Assembly (NCBI GenBank): GCA_002224055.1
Contig: AZLU01000007.1
Span: 124,001-188,000, forward strand
Direction: 5' to 3'
Length of the DNA: 64,000 nucleotides
Source of the DNA: Pezizomycotina sp. ARF18
Lineage: Eukaryota; Ascomycota
The notes under the pieces are model-generated. The model saw only the letters and a program-made list of their open reading frames with translations. It did not search any database and was not told where the DNA came from. Position 1 is the first letter of the stretch, and each line of letters opens with the position of its first letter. The translations under genes and the position numbers were made by a program. Shown one piece after another: positions 12,110 to 24,880 of this stretch.

Positions 12110-13008
12110 TCACAAACCTGAAATGAAAAGACGAATAACTCGTTTCTTATATTCGCTCGGGATTATAGCCAGATATTGTTCCATGTCAAATCCATCCCAT
12201 CTGGATCGGTGGAATGATAATGGTTTGAATCTGAATTGTCCATAACAATCCTTTCCCGGAGCAACAACAAGATCGAAATAGAAATATAGGTTCCTCATCC
12301 CCTCATGTGAGCACCGTACACAACCGCATCGCCTAAGGTCACCAGCTTCGATATCATTGCCATTCACTAGATAGAACCAGCACAGGCTACGTTCGAGGTT
12401 CATCTTTTCTACCATGGCCTCAAGCACATCCAAAACCGTCAATCCTCGTGTCCCCGAGGCCCCTCCACCTTTCAGAGTTTGAAAGATGCTTCATCGCCAC
12501 CTCCTGAATGTACAGGAGCTTAACATCCATAACTGCCGCTGCCGGACTGGAGGCGTTTGACTCAAAGTACCGATAATTGGTTTTCTCGGACAGACACGAA
12601 GCGTCTCTTCCCCGGTTTCATTTGACGGGTAACCCAGTCAGATTTCCCCTTGCTATTTCTGTATTTCTTCAACCAGCTGGGACTGTGACAGAGAAATCCA
12701 AAATCTTCAAGGCGCAGATCACGGACTTTTAGATATCGAAGTCGAATAACGTGATAGTACCGGATGAATCTTGTAACCGTGTAGATCCATCGGCAGCGAT
12801 GGATCCCATGTAGGACTATTGTTGTTCCGTGGTATTTGTTTCGTGATCTGCTTGGCCCTAAACAGATTTTCTGACAAAGGGCCGGCACTCGTGTCCGTAA
12901 TGATGGCATTGAACCGTCGACATACTTTCCGGAGTCGGTATAGATCCATCCAATCAGACTCATGAAATATAGATGAGGAGCTCTGTGGGAAACGCATTGA
13001 GCTTGCAT
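12110..13008 (-). pseudogene. F-box protein locus 4 (broken)
   Basis: On the minus strand: FPTELLIYI, then after a frame change FHESDWMDLYRLRKVCRRF and NAIITDTSAGPLSENLFRAK. Further on come VRDLRLEDFGFLC and, from about 12442, MTVLDVLEAMVEKMNLERS with an open tail to a stop at 12110. The order matches the family plan (F-box, GPL-LFR block, DVGF-like block, TV-DL-M block). At least two frame breaks separate the pieces. This is the first copy of the minus-strand stretch of the array. Confidence 0.6.
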
Positions 13009-13639
13009 GTTTGCGGTCCCCTTGGTTTCCGAGGGCCAATGACGAAGAGATTCCGCATGCCCCGTAGTAATGCTTTGCAGCCGTCTTTTCATGATTACCT
13101 AGAGAGGGCTATAAAAGACAGCTACGTTGCTTTCCTTCATACGGGTAGTTGTGACGACACTGTTATGTTTGGGGCATTCCGTTGGATGATCACTTAGATT
13201 TGAATTTAGGCACAATAAATATATATACATATATATATATTTGAATTTTAATTCGCTTGAAGTATTCCTGTCAGAATTACAGCCAGCGGGACGAGTTGAA
13301 CTTTCGATCGCCACGCCCGGTCATGCGTCGAACCTAACCTTATTGCCGAAGGAACATTGGTGCACGACGATGTTTACGTCGTGCATATATTCAGACTATT
13401 TTATAAGCTATCGCTGAACATTTAGCAGCTGGTTTTCCCGGGTGTTTCTTAACAAATTTCAATTGAGATGCATTCTTTAACATACATATTTCTGAGAAAT
13501 GGATAGAAGTTAACCAGGAGCTAAATATATTGCGCAACATCCTAGCTATCTTTAAAGTGAAATTGAATAAACGCGTTTCTCAAGTCGTTCGAACGACTTT
13601 CCCCGGTCCTTTCACCTAGATTTGATGATGATGTTTGGT
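13009..13639. other. Spacer between F-box loci 4 and 5
   Basis: Includes an AT microsatellite-like stretch (13215-13241). Otherwise nothing recognised; the 3' end of locus 5 is not sharply defined at 13640. Confidence 0.35.
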
Positions 13640-14396
13640 TCCTTTCAGGCCCAGAATTGCCAATCCGGCTTCCACTTCTCTCCTAGTGTCTCAAACGCTA
13701 CCACTTCCGATTTCCCGCGCTTGAGTTTCGAATGCTTATGTTTGCCCTGAAAGTATTCACACGGCTCATAGGCAGCATCTTCATCCAAAAATACGCCGTC
13801 TCAGCTTCGTTCCGATCAATTGATTATCCTTCCTTGCGTCTATCTGCTCGTCGTCAGCACTGGAAGTGGATTACCGTGCTCGATGCAGCGATCCGCTCTC
13901 TATTTAGCATTTTCACTAGGCATCCGACGACGTCGTTTACGGTTAAACCTTGGACGCTCGAGCCGTTACAGAGCGCAAGCGGCGCGTGCCTACCGAAGTC
14001 GACGATCCACAGTTCCAGCAAGCTTGTAGCAGGCGATGTCGCGCTTTCGTTACCGATCGTCTTCGTGTCGTATTTTTTGAACCTTCCGTTATTCTGGAAG
14101 TAACCGAATCGCTAATCTTGAGCTCACAACTCCTAATGTGTTGACGTTCAGGGTGAGGAGGTTAAAGCAAGGGTGCATTTCCAACTGAAGAGCTTCGTCG
14201 TAGTCGTAGATATTTTTTGGACTTCGCAGTAGTTTTGGATGAAAGACTGCTCTCGCAAGCTCGCTTTTCGGAGGTTGGCCGATGATGTCGTTGAAGGTAC
14301 GGCAAACGCATCGTACGCTAAGCTTTAACGTCAGGTAGTCGAGTTCTGAAAGACCCCCGCTAGTACTTCTGGTGGGAGATCTTCTAGCCCAGGCAT
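13640..14396 (-). pseudogene. F-box protein locus 5 (frameshifted)
   Basis: Reads MPGLEDLPPEVLAGVFQN, then one base out of frame LDYLTLKLSVRCVCRTFNDI, LQLEMHPCFNLLTLNV, FGYFQNNGRFKKYDTKTIGN and LTVNDVVGCLVKML. The first break is explained by one C lost (AACCTCGAC read as AACTCGAC). The conserved residues of all blocks are kept, so the copy may be functional if the breaks are sequence errors. The plus-strand open frames over 13732-14144 are antisense to it and are not genes. Confidence 0.6.
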
Positions 14397-15451
14397 CCCG
14401 CTCTGCTTTCGTCGTGTCTTGGAAGACCAGTCTGGGGCGTTGTTTGTTTTGCTCCTTTGAAAGGTTGTATCTGCTGTTTGGACGTCTCGGTTTGCTTCTG
14501 GTTCTTTGCTCGCTCGTCGTTATTTGCTAGCTTTTGGTTCTGAGCATGGGAGTATTTAGCTTGCCAGATATTTGTCTCTAAGCCCTTTAGCTCTCTCACT
14601 TTCCGAGGTTTGAGTTCCACAGATCTGGGAGCAATTGTTGTTTGTTCGGCTGGTCTATCCCAATTCAGCACCGAAGGGTCGCTTTGAACAGCTTACTTTG
14701 TCGAGGCTTATGCATTACAAATCGATAGTAATAGCTGATCCTATAAGTAAAAATTGGAAATTGAGATACTCCTCCTGTACTTTCGTCATATGCGGTGATT
14801 GACCTCTAGCAGTTATTTAGGACAGTGTCTGTAGTTCCGATGCTATCAGATCCAAATCAATGTCATCGAATCGTATGGCCAGGAAAATGTGATTTAATTG
14901 AAGTTAAGAGAAGACTACGTTTATTGCTCAACGGAAGCCATACCATTCTATGCAACCTTGAACCTAAAGCACATTTGCAGCGCGTACTACACATTGTCTA
15001 TAACTCCAGCTTTAGGTTTTAGGATGCAGGGTCCAGCTGACAGATATACATTAGCTTTTGGTCAGATTATTTGTAACCTTTGCTTGAGTCTCCATTCTTG
15101 GTATTGATTGTACTAATACAATATACACTTCACCTATTGTTCAATATATACCATAGTGAGATATCGGGGGGCGAAGGAAGTCCATGTAGAAGCTAATTAC
15201 AACAAGGACAATACATATCTGTTTGAAATTTACTTCACGAGCTAAATTACGTAGCAGTTGCAGTAGTTGAAGCCCTGATTTCGACACCGAGTATCAACAG
15301 GCTTTTCGAACTGGCATTCATACTTTAAGAATCCAAGCAGAAGCCACAATAGCGATCCTCAATGAAGCGCAAATCATCCCATCGCAGCTTTCTCAAGCTC
15401 CAAAAACGCTCGGGTCGACATAGGTAAAGGTACTCTCATACTCCAGCGGCT
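14397..15451. other. Spacer between F-box loci 5 and 6
   Basis: A minus-strand frame at 14671-14384 (Gln/Lys-rich) overlaps the presumed promoter of locus 5 and has no family match. No gene supported. Confidence 0.35.
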
Positions 15452-16383
15452 CTAGCCATGCACGATCGAGATCTGCCTTATGGCTCGTAGCGTTGTGACA
15501 CATATCATATTTCGACGATATCTCATACCTCCGATTGAGCGCCAGCTAGCATGGAACACGGTAGAGGTCTTATGATGGATGAAAAGCGGACCCGCGGGCG
15601 GTGAATCCGTGAGTTCGTAAATATATGCCCTTCCCAGTGGTGCGCTAACAGGCAAATATACCGACGAGTTTCGATCGGAATCGTACCAGGGATTATTTCG
15701 CTATTGCTTCCGGGGGCCATCCGAATTCAGTATTTAACCAGGTGGTCATAGCAGTCGCATAGTCGTAAAGACTCAGTGGCCTCGATCCAGTATCCTGAGA
15801 ACATTGAACAGTTGCCGATGCTGTTGCGTAGAGCTATCGCGTTGAGTGGCGGTTGAAAGCATTTTCCGTGCGGACCGACTGTGACGCGATGCGTGAAACT
15901 TGCCTCCTATGATGAACCCAAATCACCAATCTCGTAAGGGCGTCGGTCGGCGTCGGATACGTCGATGACAAGCCGAGATAGAGCTGGATACGCCGCTACC
16001 TTTACGCGACCTAGTCTGAGGCGCACACTTCGAAATACCCTGCCGCGGTAAAATAGCGAAGGCCCTGGATCGGTTCTAGGGCTTAAGCGAGTGTAGTTCG
16101 CGTTGTTGCATTGTGAGATTCGCTCCGAGATCCGGTCCTGGAGAAAGGGATGAGTATTTCTGATAATTGTTCGCCATCCACGGCACACGCGCTGCAATGT
16201 AGCCAATAGACCGAAGAAATCCACGTAGCCGAATATCTCTAGTAGAAGTTCGGTGGGAAGGTCATTGATGCAGAGAACATAGATATTGCCTGATTTTCTA
16301 GCTCTAGTGGAGCCTTTACATCCAGCTACTGCTATGATTTGTTTCCACAATTTTACCAGAGACATCCTGAGATGCGGTGTCAA
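15452..16383 (-). pseudogene. F-box protein locus 6 (divergent subfamily)
   Basis: An open frame of 158 residues contains an F-box at about residues 41-75 (LPTELLLEIFGYVDFFGLL, then QRVCRGWRTIIRNTHPFLQD). This resembles a different F-box lineage from its neighbours: an N-terminal extension of 40 residues, GW after VCR, and no HPC block. The frame ends with EIGDLGSS at 15907. The overlapping frame continues FIIGGKFHASRHS and coding-like sequence runs on to 15452 (VSAPLGRAYIYELTDSP). The break at GDLG suggests one lost or gained base. Confidence 0.55.
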
Positions 16384-16619
16384 CCCCCATTAAAGATGAC
16401 AAAATGAAGCAGATAGGAAAATGAAGCAAAATACCAGACCAGGTATCTTCTGATTTTGCATCTTTAAGCACAACTATATAAACTCTATAAACTCTTGCAC
16501 CTTCAAACTCAATTAAGCAATTTATTTAAAATTGCAAAAAGTCGAAGTTTCAAAAAGATAGAACCATTTAAAAACCGCCTCTTGCACGCATATCAACTGA
16601 AAAAATCCCGTGTGACGTT

Positions 16620-17345
16620 TCACTGCTTCCAAATAACCAGTGACTCTCTATCCCACTCCTCTTTAGTTATCTCGGATTGTCTCCATTCGTGCCTGTAGCT
16701 CTGCCACTTCGGGGGCCCGAAGTCAAAGTAACGGCAGTACAACCTATCGAAATGGTTCTCCTTGCAATCGCGAACGTCTAAACCAACCAGGCCTCGAACC
16801 GTGATGACAGACAACCCCGTCTGACGATAAGCGGCATAGCATCGCTACAACAATATCTTCTACCGTTGATCCATCTCTATCGGACCCTTTTATAATAGTG
16901 CAAGGCGACTCCCCGCCGTCGTAACGGCCCATGAGATCCGGACGTCCCGTGTACGTCATTCCGACGACTGGTGTAGCATTGGAAAAGGCATTTTCCTTAA
17001 GAACCTTTGGTGTCGAGGTTATGGGGGTATGTTCTTTGGTTTTCGGACTGCGGACCATGACGTCGCTTAGCTCTAGCGGACGAAGGCGCATGATACCCAA
17101 GTCCAGCATCAGGAGCGGGATGCAAGGGTGAATAGAACCGCATTCCAGTTCATATTTCCAGCGCAATGGGTTTTGCTTGTTAATTCGGAGAGTATGTGCC
17201 AGCCTTGGAGCTGTGGTTAGGGCAATTATCGCTTTAATCGGCGGCATACTGGCGCAATGTTGAGATTCAACGAACGGTAATCATAGTCGAGATCGGCGAG
17301 TATTTGTTCGAGGGTTTCCGTAGGCAGAGTAACAAATGTTGCCAT
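16620..17345 (-). pseudogene. F-box protein locus 7 (frameshifted)
   Basis: Start MATFVTLPTETLEQILADLD at 17345, then YDYRSLNLNIAPVCRR. After a one-base break IKAIIALTTAPRLAHTLR continues to SIHPCIPLLMLDLGIM, LELSDVMV and STVEDIVVAMLCRL. A further break gives the C-terminal RGLVGLDVRDCKENHFDRL and FDFGPPKWQS, ending at 16620. All family blocks are present in order. The second codon is GCA, as in other copies. Confidence 0.6.
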
Positions 17346-18375
17346 TAACTAGTGTTATCTGAATGCGAGGTGCTATATCTAGTAGCCAATCTGCTGAAAA
17401 ATTAGAATGACGATTGTTATTGTGATTTGACGCCCTTGGAGAATAGAGAAGCATGAAGCCCAATAAGCCTCTTTGATTTACTCAGTCCACTCGTATGATT
17501 CTCGCAATCGCTTATATAGCACTGGCAATTGTTTGAAGGAGTATATGCTCCCAATTTCCTGAGAAGATTAAAGGTCTCAACAGCGAGAATCCACGATATA
17601 TAGGAATTTTAGCATTCACTAGCCAAAGTGCTGCGCCTTGAGGATTTATTCATTGGCACATGTCCACACAGTTCAATTGTAAACGGCACTTGCGCGGGAA
17701 TACTCTACCCCAATTATGCGGTATTTTTAAAGAAAAATAATCTACGGGAACAATATTTCATGATATTATAACGGCCTGATATAACGTCTCCGACGTGTAA
17801 ACGGACCTCCTATTTTAGCAGTTCCTGCCTGACATGTGACGTTTTCGTTTGGAGGATTTTGATACGGGTTACCTAAAGACGCCCCACTTCCTCGCTCTTG
17901 AGCCTCCCCGGATTCTCAATGCGAGTACACGCAACCGTTGACTTCCCCGGATTTTTAAAATCCTCATTTAAAAGTTAAAACTGACAGACACCACCTAGTC
18001 GGCGGCTAACTAGAACCGGATGGCGCTAAGGGGCCTATTAAATGCAGCTCTCTCTTGAAGTCCATAGATCAGACAATTCTATTTGACACTTCCGAGCTAT
18101 CTTCCCTGTACCTGAAAATACGAGATTGATAACAGGCTTGTAATCTGGCGCTCCTACAGAGATGAATCAAATAGAAGTCTTGGCTGCTCGTCCACTAATT
18201 AACATTAAATTATCGCTTGAGGTTTCTAAAGTTGCGAAAAAGTTGTACATTTACAGGAATGGATTTGGTGTCTAACGAGAATAAAAAGGTCTACTATCGA
18301 GTTGTTCCTATTGCACCCCCGGCGACATAGCCCTAATCAGGTTTCTCGACAGCATTGTCTAAGTTTCCGACCGTC
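17346..18375. other. Spacer between F-box loci 7 and 8
   Basis: Minus-strand promoter of locus 7 is presumably in the first few hundred bases. No gene or repeat recognised in the remainder. Confidence 0.35.
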
Positions 18376-19170
18376 TCATTTAATAAGAATTTTCGTTTCC
18401 GTGTCGTAAGAATGCTCTTTCGAGGCAAATACGAACTTCACTTTCCTGTATCCAGTTTTATTCGATCTTATATGTATCGCCCGGTAATTGTAAGTATTCT
18501 CGCCGCACCCCTTCTTCGAATTGCGTACGACTTCCGATGTGCAGTTTTTCGCGAATAAAGTGGTCAACGGCGCGAAACCTTTTTCATCCATGATATCTGT
18601 GAGATCCCAGTCCCAGTAAGGATTGTTCCTTAGCAGCGCCGTACGAGTTCTCCGACCGTTATACCACCCATGTTAGGGCTGTCGCAGATTATAAATGGCA
18701 TCTCTAACCCCCTTGATTTGTTGAACCACTCTTCGACTGGATCGGGGATGAAAGGGCGTCCTCGTCACGTAGGGAACCGGTCGCTGCGGCATGCCGCCAG
18801 GGAAGGAAATTACGACCCCTGCCGCAAGTGAAACCGGTCTGGTTCTCCGTCCATATATGGGTGGGCACTTGCTCGGCCAACAGACCCCGTTGTTTGATAT
18901 CCTCGCAGTCGATCATGAGCCTGTGAATACATGGGTGAACTTTGAAGCAGTATTCCTCGGTTGCCTTGTGGCTGTTGACAGCGCCGAATAATTTTTTGTC
19001 GTTGCTGTTGGTAGAGAAGAGTATACGTGAAAGGATTCCGCTCGTCGTGCTCTGAATGATACCGTTAATCGCGGGCAGGTTGGGCGGACACTTGTTTTCA
19101 GAGTGAGATAGTCGAGATTGGAGAATATCTCGATGAGAATCTCGGTCGGTAGTTGTTGTATATGCGCCAT
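18376..19170 (-). pseudogene. F-box protein locus 8 (broken)
   Basis: Start MAHIQQLPTEILIEIFSNLD at 19170 and YLTLKTSVRPTC, then a frame break inside the F-box with continuation INGIIQSTTSGILSRILFS. Next come EEYCFKVHPCIHRLMIDCED and, in another frame, a C-terminal open piece at 18591-18376 (MDEKGFAPLTTLFAKNC). Two or more breaks are needed. The start context (GCC ATG GCG) is good, as in loci 7, 10 and 12. Confidence 0.6.
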
Positions 19171-20849
19171 GGCTTTCGAGGCTTCGGTTTATATATTGTG
19201 ATCTATAAGCGGATAGGTTGCTGTGTCGCCTTATAAAATGGTGTATATTGCTCTGAGAATACGATGGCCAACAGAAGAAAGTTTGAAGGAGAAGAGTTGC
19301 GTATATATATAGACATCTAATCATAAGAGGATCAATAGAGACATCGATATTTTTGCGAAGTAGACCGTTAAAAATAAAAATAGATTGGGATCTTAAAGCC
19401 TTATCCAGGAACCTTTCGAGAAGCGCTGGAGAATGATTGCTACACGATGTCAGTGACAACGGCCTTGTCGCGCAAAAAAAGTGTACCCGCTTTTGCATGA
19501 ACTAGGGGGTGCTCGGCGCTATAAGACACCTCGCTAATAAAATTAGGTGGCTCGCTATATAGCTGACTGTTTTCGAACTTCGGTGCCGTGTCTCGGACCA
19601 CACTATAAAATTTACAGGAAAACGGTTCCTTACGAGGGTCTTCAGACCAAGATCTTCTTCCCCATATTTTGAGCAAGAGCCATTTTTCGCTATAACTTGT
19701 CGAAATAAGGCATTTAAATACAATCGTGGGATTTTTTTTTTCTGCGCCTGGGCTGAGAATGATGCCGGTCAATAATAATTATATTAGAGTCTCAGACGAA
19801 GTTTTTTGTCCTTTTTTTCCGCGGAGGCTACGCACAGAATATGAAGAACTTTTAAGCTATTATGTATTACTTGTCTCCTACCGTGACCTATATTTACTTT
19901 ATGTCTCTCCTTTACGGCTCAGCTGCTGGTGTTATAAGTCGTTAAAGTATAAAAGCAATTTGGTCGCAATTTTACCCTTCGCTTTTGGATCACCTCCGTC
20001 ATCGAAATATGTGTGTTTACGGACGGCTTTGAAGTCTCAGGCTTTAAGCAGCCCCCGTGACAGCGGACGTACCCTGTAAGGTCATCCGAGCTTATCATGC
20101 ATATTATCGATCAAGCACTCCTATATTTAATTTTGATAGCGGATAAATTTCCAATCCAAAAAATACAATGTACGATGACATGTTCATTTCTATAAATTTG
20201 ATTAATGTCAGGGACAATGCTATTGCTTTCATCCCGAATTGTTCGAAAAAAAAAAAAAAAAAAAAAAAAAGCGCCATTTTTCGTTTGAGAGATCTCAATT
20301 CTCCAGGAGACCCATCATAAGTTACTAAAAGATTTTAGAGATTGGAAGAGCACTTCGCATGCTATATATAAGAATGTCGGAGAAACCCCTTGGAGGAGCA
20401 CAGACCCAAGTGTCAGACGCTAATGCAAGGAACAATTATCTATACAGCGCAACCTCCCGCCTCATACATCGCGACTTCCCGCCGCGCACCCGCAGCATTT
20501 GATTTATATTTGACATGACACGTCGTTCTTTGTTATTCTGTTATTTGCCGTCTGTTGCATTTAATAATTGCAATTATCAATATGTCTGTTGGCGCATGCA
20601 AGAAGACGCAAAGACCGTGGGATTCTCCCCACGATATATCAGTTCTTTACCAATAAAGCAATAATTAACTTCAATAGGAGGCGCAGTTTACTAGTTTTAG
20701 ATCGTTGTCAATATTATAAAGCCTTTAGTAGAGATACACTCTATCTGATTCGCTAAGAGACATGGAAACGGAGGAACATAAAGACGCTAAAATTTATACT
20801 AAAATACTGTGCTATATCAACTTGAGCGAGATAATAAAATTCATTTCTT
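19171..20849. other. Spacer between F-box loci 8 and 9
   Basis: No gene seen. An A run of 24 bases lies at about 20246-20269. Frames over 19440-19772 overlap the upstream region of locus 8 and show no recognisable protein. Confidence 0.35.
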
Positions 20850-21575
20850 CATCTCCCTTGTCCAAAATATGTTATATTTTCCCTCACAACCTGTACTCTC
20901 CTCCCAGCTCATGGGATTAAATTTGTATAAGCAAAAGAAATCTGCCAGTACTTCGATTCGCTTTGTGCTCGCCTTGTCCGGTCCATTATTCGCATCGCTG
21001 GCTGGTCGTAATCACGGTGGTAAGCCTGCTGTTTTGATGCCGAGACTCCACTCCAGGTTGGCAATAGCTATAAATGCAGTAACCACGTCGAGAACGGTTA
21101 CCGCCTCTGTTTCCGAATTATAGATTGCAGTTGTCTCCCAGCCGTCCCTGCCATAAGGCGATACATCTCGACGACACTAAATGCTGGCGATGTCGCGTTC
21201 TCATTGGCTACTGTGGTTTTCGTAAGAGGTATGAATACACTGATTCCTGAGTAACCTGGATACCGGTCGGAGACTTTGTAAAATCCGATATCTTCGATAG
21301 ATAGCGGCCGATATTGAGGATTTTGAAATCGGCTCTTAGAGACTCAAAGCAAGGGTGCGTTTCTAGGTCCGCGAAATCATCCCACTTTTGTTTCTTGGAG
21401 GAAGTGGAAGTTTCGCTCCGTACTTGGTTGCTGATGAAGAGGTTTTCTGGAAGCGGACCGGACTTGGCAAACATAACTATGTCGTTGAACCAGCGACATG
21501 TCGGCGAACACCGTTGTGCAGCGTTTAATCCAAGTACCCCAGGATTTCAGTCACGATTTCTGTAGGAAGGTCCAT
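20850..21575 (-). pseudogene. F-box protein locus 9 (broken, internal stop)
   Basis: MDLPTEIVTEILGYLD begins at 21575, followed by TAA at the position where other copies have Y. After it come TLHNGVRR and, one frame over, FAKSGPLPENLFISNQV, DDFADLETHPCFESLRADFK and, nearer 21100, EAVTVLDVVTAFIAIANLE. The family blocks are recognisable but the copy carries a stop inside the F-box as well as frame breaks, so it is probably a true pseudogene. Confidence 0.55.
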
Positions 21576-23276
21576 GATACTTCTGTATGTTATGGTCGAT
21601 GCGTTTGGCCTAATTCAAGACCAATCCGATGTCGTTGATTTGCGGTTAACCAGTTGCATGTCTAGGAAATTTCACCTACGATCGGTCATTTGAAATGGAT
21701 AATATATATACGTCGTCAAAATAATCCGAAATTTCCTGATACACGTTCAATCCGCGTTTCATTTGATGAAAGGTACTGATAAAGAAGCAATTTTAGAAAT
21801 GTATATTGGATGGTCTCATAGAATGACCTGAGACGACAATAATATCAACAACAACGAATTCAATATAAAATTGAAAAGCTTCTGGAAAAAGCCGCGACAT
21901 TTACTTTCAAAGACTTTCTACGTATAAGCCACAACAGAGCTATCGCAGTCCGATAAACAAGCTCACTCTTCGCACAAAGAGAATTGACGTTAAAGAAGAG
22001 TTGAAATACCTATCGGCCGTTTCAGATCCCTTGTTTCGAAACACCATTCTTTGAATTATACATGGATTCCTTGCGGTGATAGAATTTGATGCTTGCGAGC
22101 CTCACTGCGTCCGTCGATGGAAGGTGGCTGATGGACCTAACTTGTTTGGGTGAAACGAAGCGCCTCAAGACTACACCGCTTCATATTCACGCTTAGCAAC
22201 GATTATTGCAGCCAATCTAGACACTGGCATTGTGGTATCGTTTCCAGAATCCAATCTATTCTTAGAACCGGGTCGGCTATATAGCGACGTCTAATTGAGT
22301 ATTAGCTTCGTTTTCAAGAACTGGGGAGCAAGTCGGTTACACAAGTCACCATTTGGCAGGCACTTATTAACAATCGAAAATAGAACACGATGAAAATCGC
22401 AGAAGCAGGCTTATTTGTTTTCCCCCGAAATATTTCTTTGCGCTACTCTTAAGTGGAGACTAAATGCCTAAGCTCGGGGATGATGCTTATATACTCGAAA
22501 TAATCGCGACCAGCTGATAATCTTTATTAAAAGGCTCTTACAACCTTGTAATATCCTCTGAATACCTTTAATCGGTCTTGAAATTCTCCCTCAGGGCTAT
22601 ATATGAGATATCATCTTTCTATAGTACGGAAAACTTCTTGTGGATTGCACTCTATGATACATTATGTTCTAACGGTACTGAGCGCTACACCAAAGCGATT
22701 ACTGTGACCACTCTTGAGAATATTCTGCACCGCATACTTATCATCACGTATCAGAGTTACTACAAGATCGAAATATCGAATATCACTAGCTGCTTGGAAA
22801 TGAAAATGTTACAACTAGTAGTACTTTCTCCGAAAATTTTGTAATGAAAATCCCATTTTGGCCTCAAAGCGTTATTTATACTTTTTCTTTTCTTTTCTTT
22901 TTTTTAAAAAAAAAAATAAAATAAAAAATAAAAATAACAACAAATTTTTCGCCAAAAATTCCTTCTCCTAAATAAATAAATAAATATGTTTTTACATCAC
23001 AAGTCGGCCAATAAATATATCCAACAAACAAATGCATGGCATCTTCAAACAAACAAAGAACTGCCATTTAAACAAAACAACCTCTTTACCTTTAAGCTAT
23101 TAATAAGAACTATCAAAGAGGCCACTCTTCTATAGGTAAGCGTAAATGAAAGAAAGGTGAAATTTTGAAGATCCTGATCAGATGGGATTGGTCAATTCAC
23201 TCCTCCTAATGGTCTAATTCCATAGCTAACGATCTAGGTCACTGGACCATTGCTTATAGTTCAAATCCTGACAAGG
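21576..23276. other. Spacer between divergent F-box loci 9 and 10
   Basis: The array turns back to plus orientation here. A plus-strand stretch at about 22660-22790 (RYTKAITVTTLENILHRI) faintly resembles the TV-DL-M block of the family and could be a C-terminal scrap. Otherwise no gene; the 22870-23000 part is A/T runs. Confidence 0.35.
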
Positions 23277-24038
23277 ATGGCGAAGCTGGGCGATCTTGCT
23301 ACAGAACTACTTATCGAAATCTTCTCCAATCTCGACTACAAAACTCTCAAACTCAACATAAGCCACACCTGTCGTCGTTTCAGAGCGATAATCAAACAAG
23401 ATCACCCCGGTATCATCGCTGAAACCCTTTTCCGACGGAAGTGAAAGGCGTCAAGCGAACTTACAGCGACGAAGAAAAGTGGAAGCACTTCAGCGAGGAG
23501 TTGTGCGTCCAGCTCAACCCATGCATACAATGGCTGACGCTAAAGTATCGGATCGTTCAGCAGCCTGGAAGTACGGCCGAATTTGAAATCGAAGACGTCG
23601 GCTTCTTTAGTCCGAATCGAACGGGTTTACTTCTCTCACGGAGACTGATTTCGGCGAGGAAAGGGCCTTTTCAGCTGAGGCGAATCTATTTCTGCGTCTC
23701 ATCTACTACTGCCATTCTGCAACAAAGGCGCAGGTCGACGCCGTTCGCTATGTTACGTAGCCCCTCGGAAAATCTCGACGTGACTGTCAAAGATTTTGCT
23801 GCACGCTGATGAATTCCGGAAACTGCGGGACGGAGCCGGAAATGGATGAGAAGATGAAGAACGTATACGGAAATAGTTCGGGTCTAGCGAGAATTCTAAG
23901 ACTTACCACGAAAAGTGTGGCATCGTGAGGTATCAAGACTTAGGTAGCCCGGGTTGCGCGTTGACTGAATCTGTCTCCTTCAGGGGTCGTGGTTCCCCTG
24001 GTACGATAGAGGTGATATTCAGTATCCGCGTTTTTTGA
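23277..24038 (+). pseudogene. F-box protein locus 10 (frameshifted)
   Basis: MAKLGDLATELLIEIFSNLD starts at 23277 and runs to TLFRRK and a stop at 23442-23444. Restoring one A (CGGAAGTG to CGGAAAGTG) continues as VKGVKRTYSDEEKWKHF, CVQLNPCIQWLTLKYRIV, FEIEDVGFFSPN and LDVTVKDFAAR. A second similar break leads to LMNSGNCGTEPEMDEKM and KCGIVRYQDLGSPGCAL, ending near 24038. All family blocks are intact apart from the frame losses. Confidence 0.62.
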
Positions 24039-24499
24039 TAATGGGCAGTAGTATAATATCCGCAGCTAGTCTGAGCTTAGACTCTTGAGCAGGCATGTAG
24101 AATTTAGATAAGCTACTAAGAAAAATAGCGTAAATAGGAGCTATGGGAGCAGAAGTACTTTATCATGTAACACCTCAAAGGGCAAATTAGCTACCGACGT
24201 GGTGGCCGTTATATTCGTTCTAAGTCTATCTGAGAATCAGGCTTGCAATCTCAACCACTAAAATGGGTGCTAGACTTTTCCCGATCGCGATGACATTTCT
24301 TCTTCCTCTTTAGATCGAGCCCTGCATTTTATTCACCTATTTATACGCCTTAAACTTTATTATCTTTCTTTCCCAAATCTTCCACGAAAAGTCATACCTC
24401 CAGGAATCGGGAGTATATGCTTCGTTGGAAATATGTGTCCGCACTCACTAGCACTCGGCGGAATTTCAACCACTAGCTCGAACCAAGATAAACATGATC

Positions 24500-24741
24500 T
24501 CTTTCGTAGAGTAGCAGTCGCAGGGAAAACGATATCGAATTTATTCAGTCTCCCAAAGGAGATACTCGTGGATATTCTTGTTTACCTTGATTAATTCACG
24601 CTCGTTCTTAGACTTCGCGTGGTGTGCGGGATAAAAAAAAATTCGCAAATACGGAAAGTTACTTAGTTCCGGGGGCGGATTCGCGCGGCGTTTAATCGAG
24701 TTTGTATACTTTATACAGCGGAGAACTTTTAAATGCGCCAT
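24500..24741 (+). pseudogene. F-box fragment (locus 11)
   Basis: Only an N-terminal F-box piece is visible: SLPKEILVDILVYLD, a TAA, then FTLVLRLRVVCG, with no following HPC or DVGF block before locus 12 begins at 24881. It is a truncated relic, perhaps left by unequal exchange with the adjacent copy in the same orientation. Confidence 0.5.
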
Positions 24742-24880
24742 TATTCTTTGAGTTCATTTGTCGGAGGAGCTGCTTATCACCCGCTATATTTCAAAGCCTC
24801 GCGGCTCGGTTTAACTCCGCACAAATTATTTCCCTCAGTTCCAAGGCAGAGGCGCGGGAGACAAAGAATTGCAAAGGATA

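Noticed and set aside
13732-14144. Plus-strand open frames of 123 and 69 residues
   Set aside because: Antisense to F-box locus 5, whose conserved blocks read on the minus strand.
22578-22844. Plus-strand open frame of 88 residues as an F-box remnant
   Set aside because: Only a short AITVTTLENIL stretch resembles the family; no F-box or HPC block is near, so the call is too weak to list as a locus.
23230-23290. tRNA-like words (GTTCAAATCC and TAGCTAACGAT)
   Set aside because: No cloverleaf can be drawn; the words overlap the leader and start codon of F-box locus 10.
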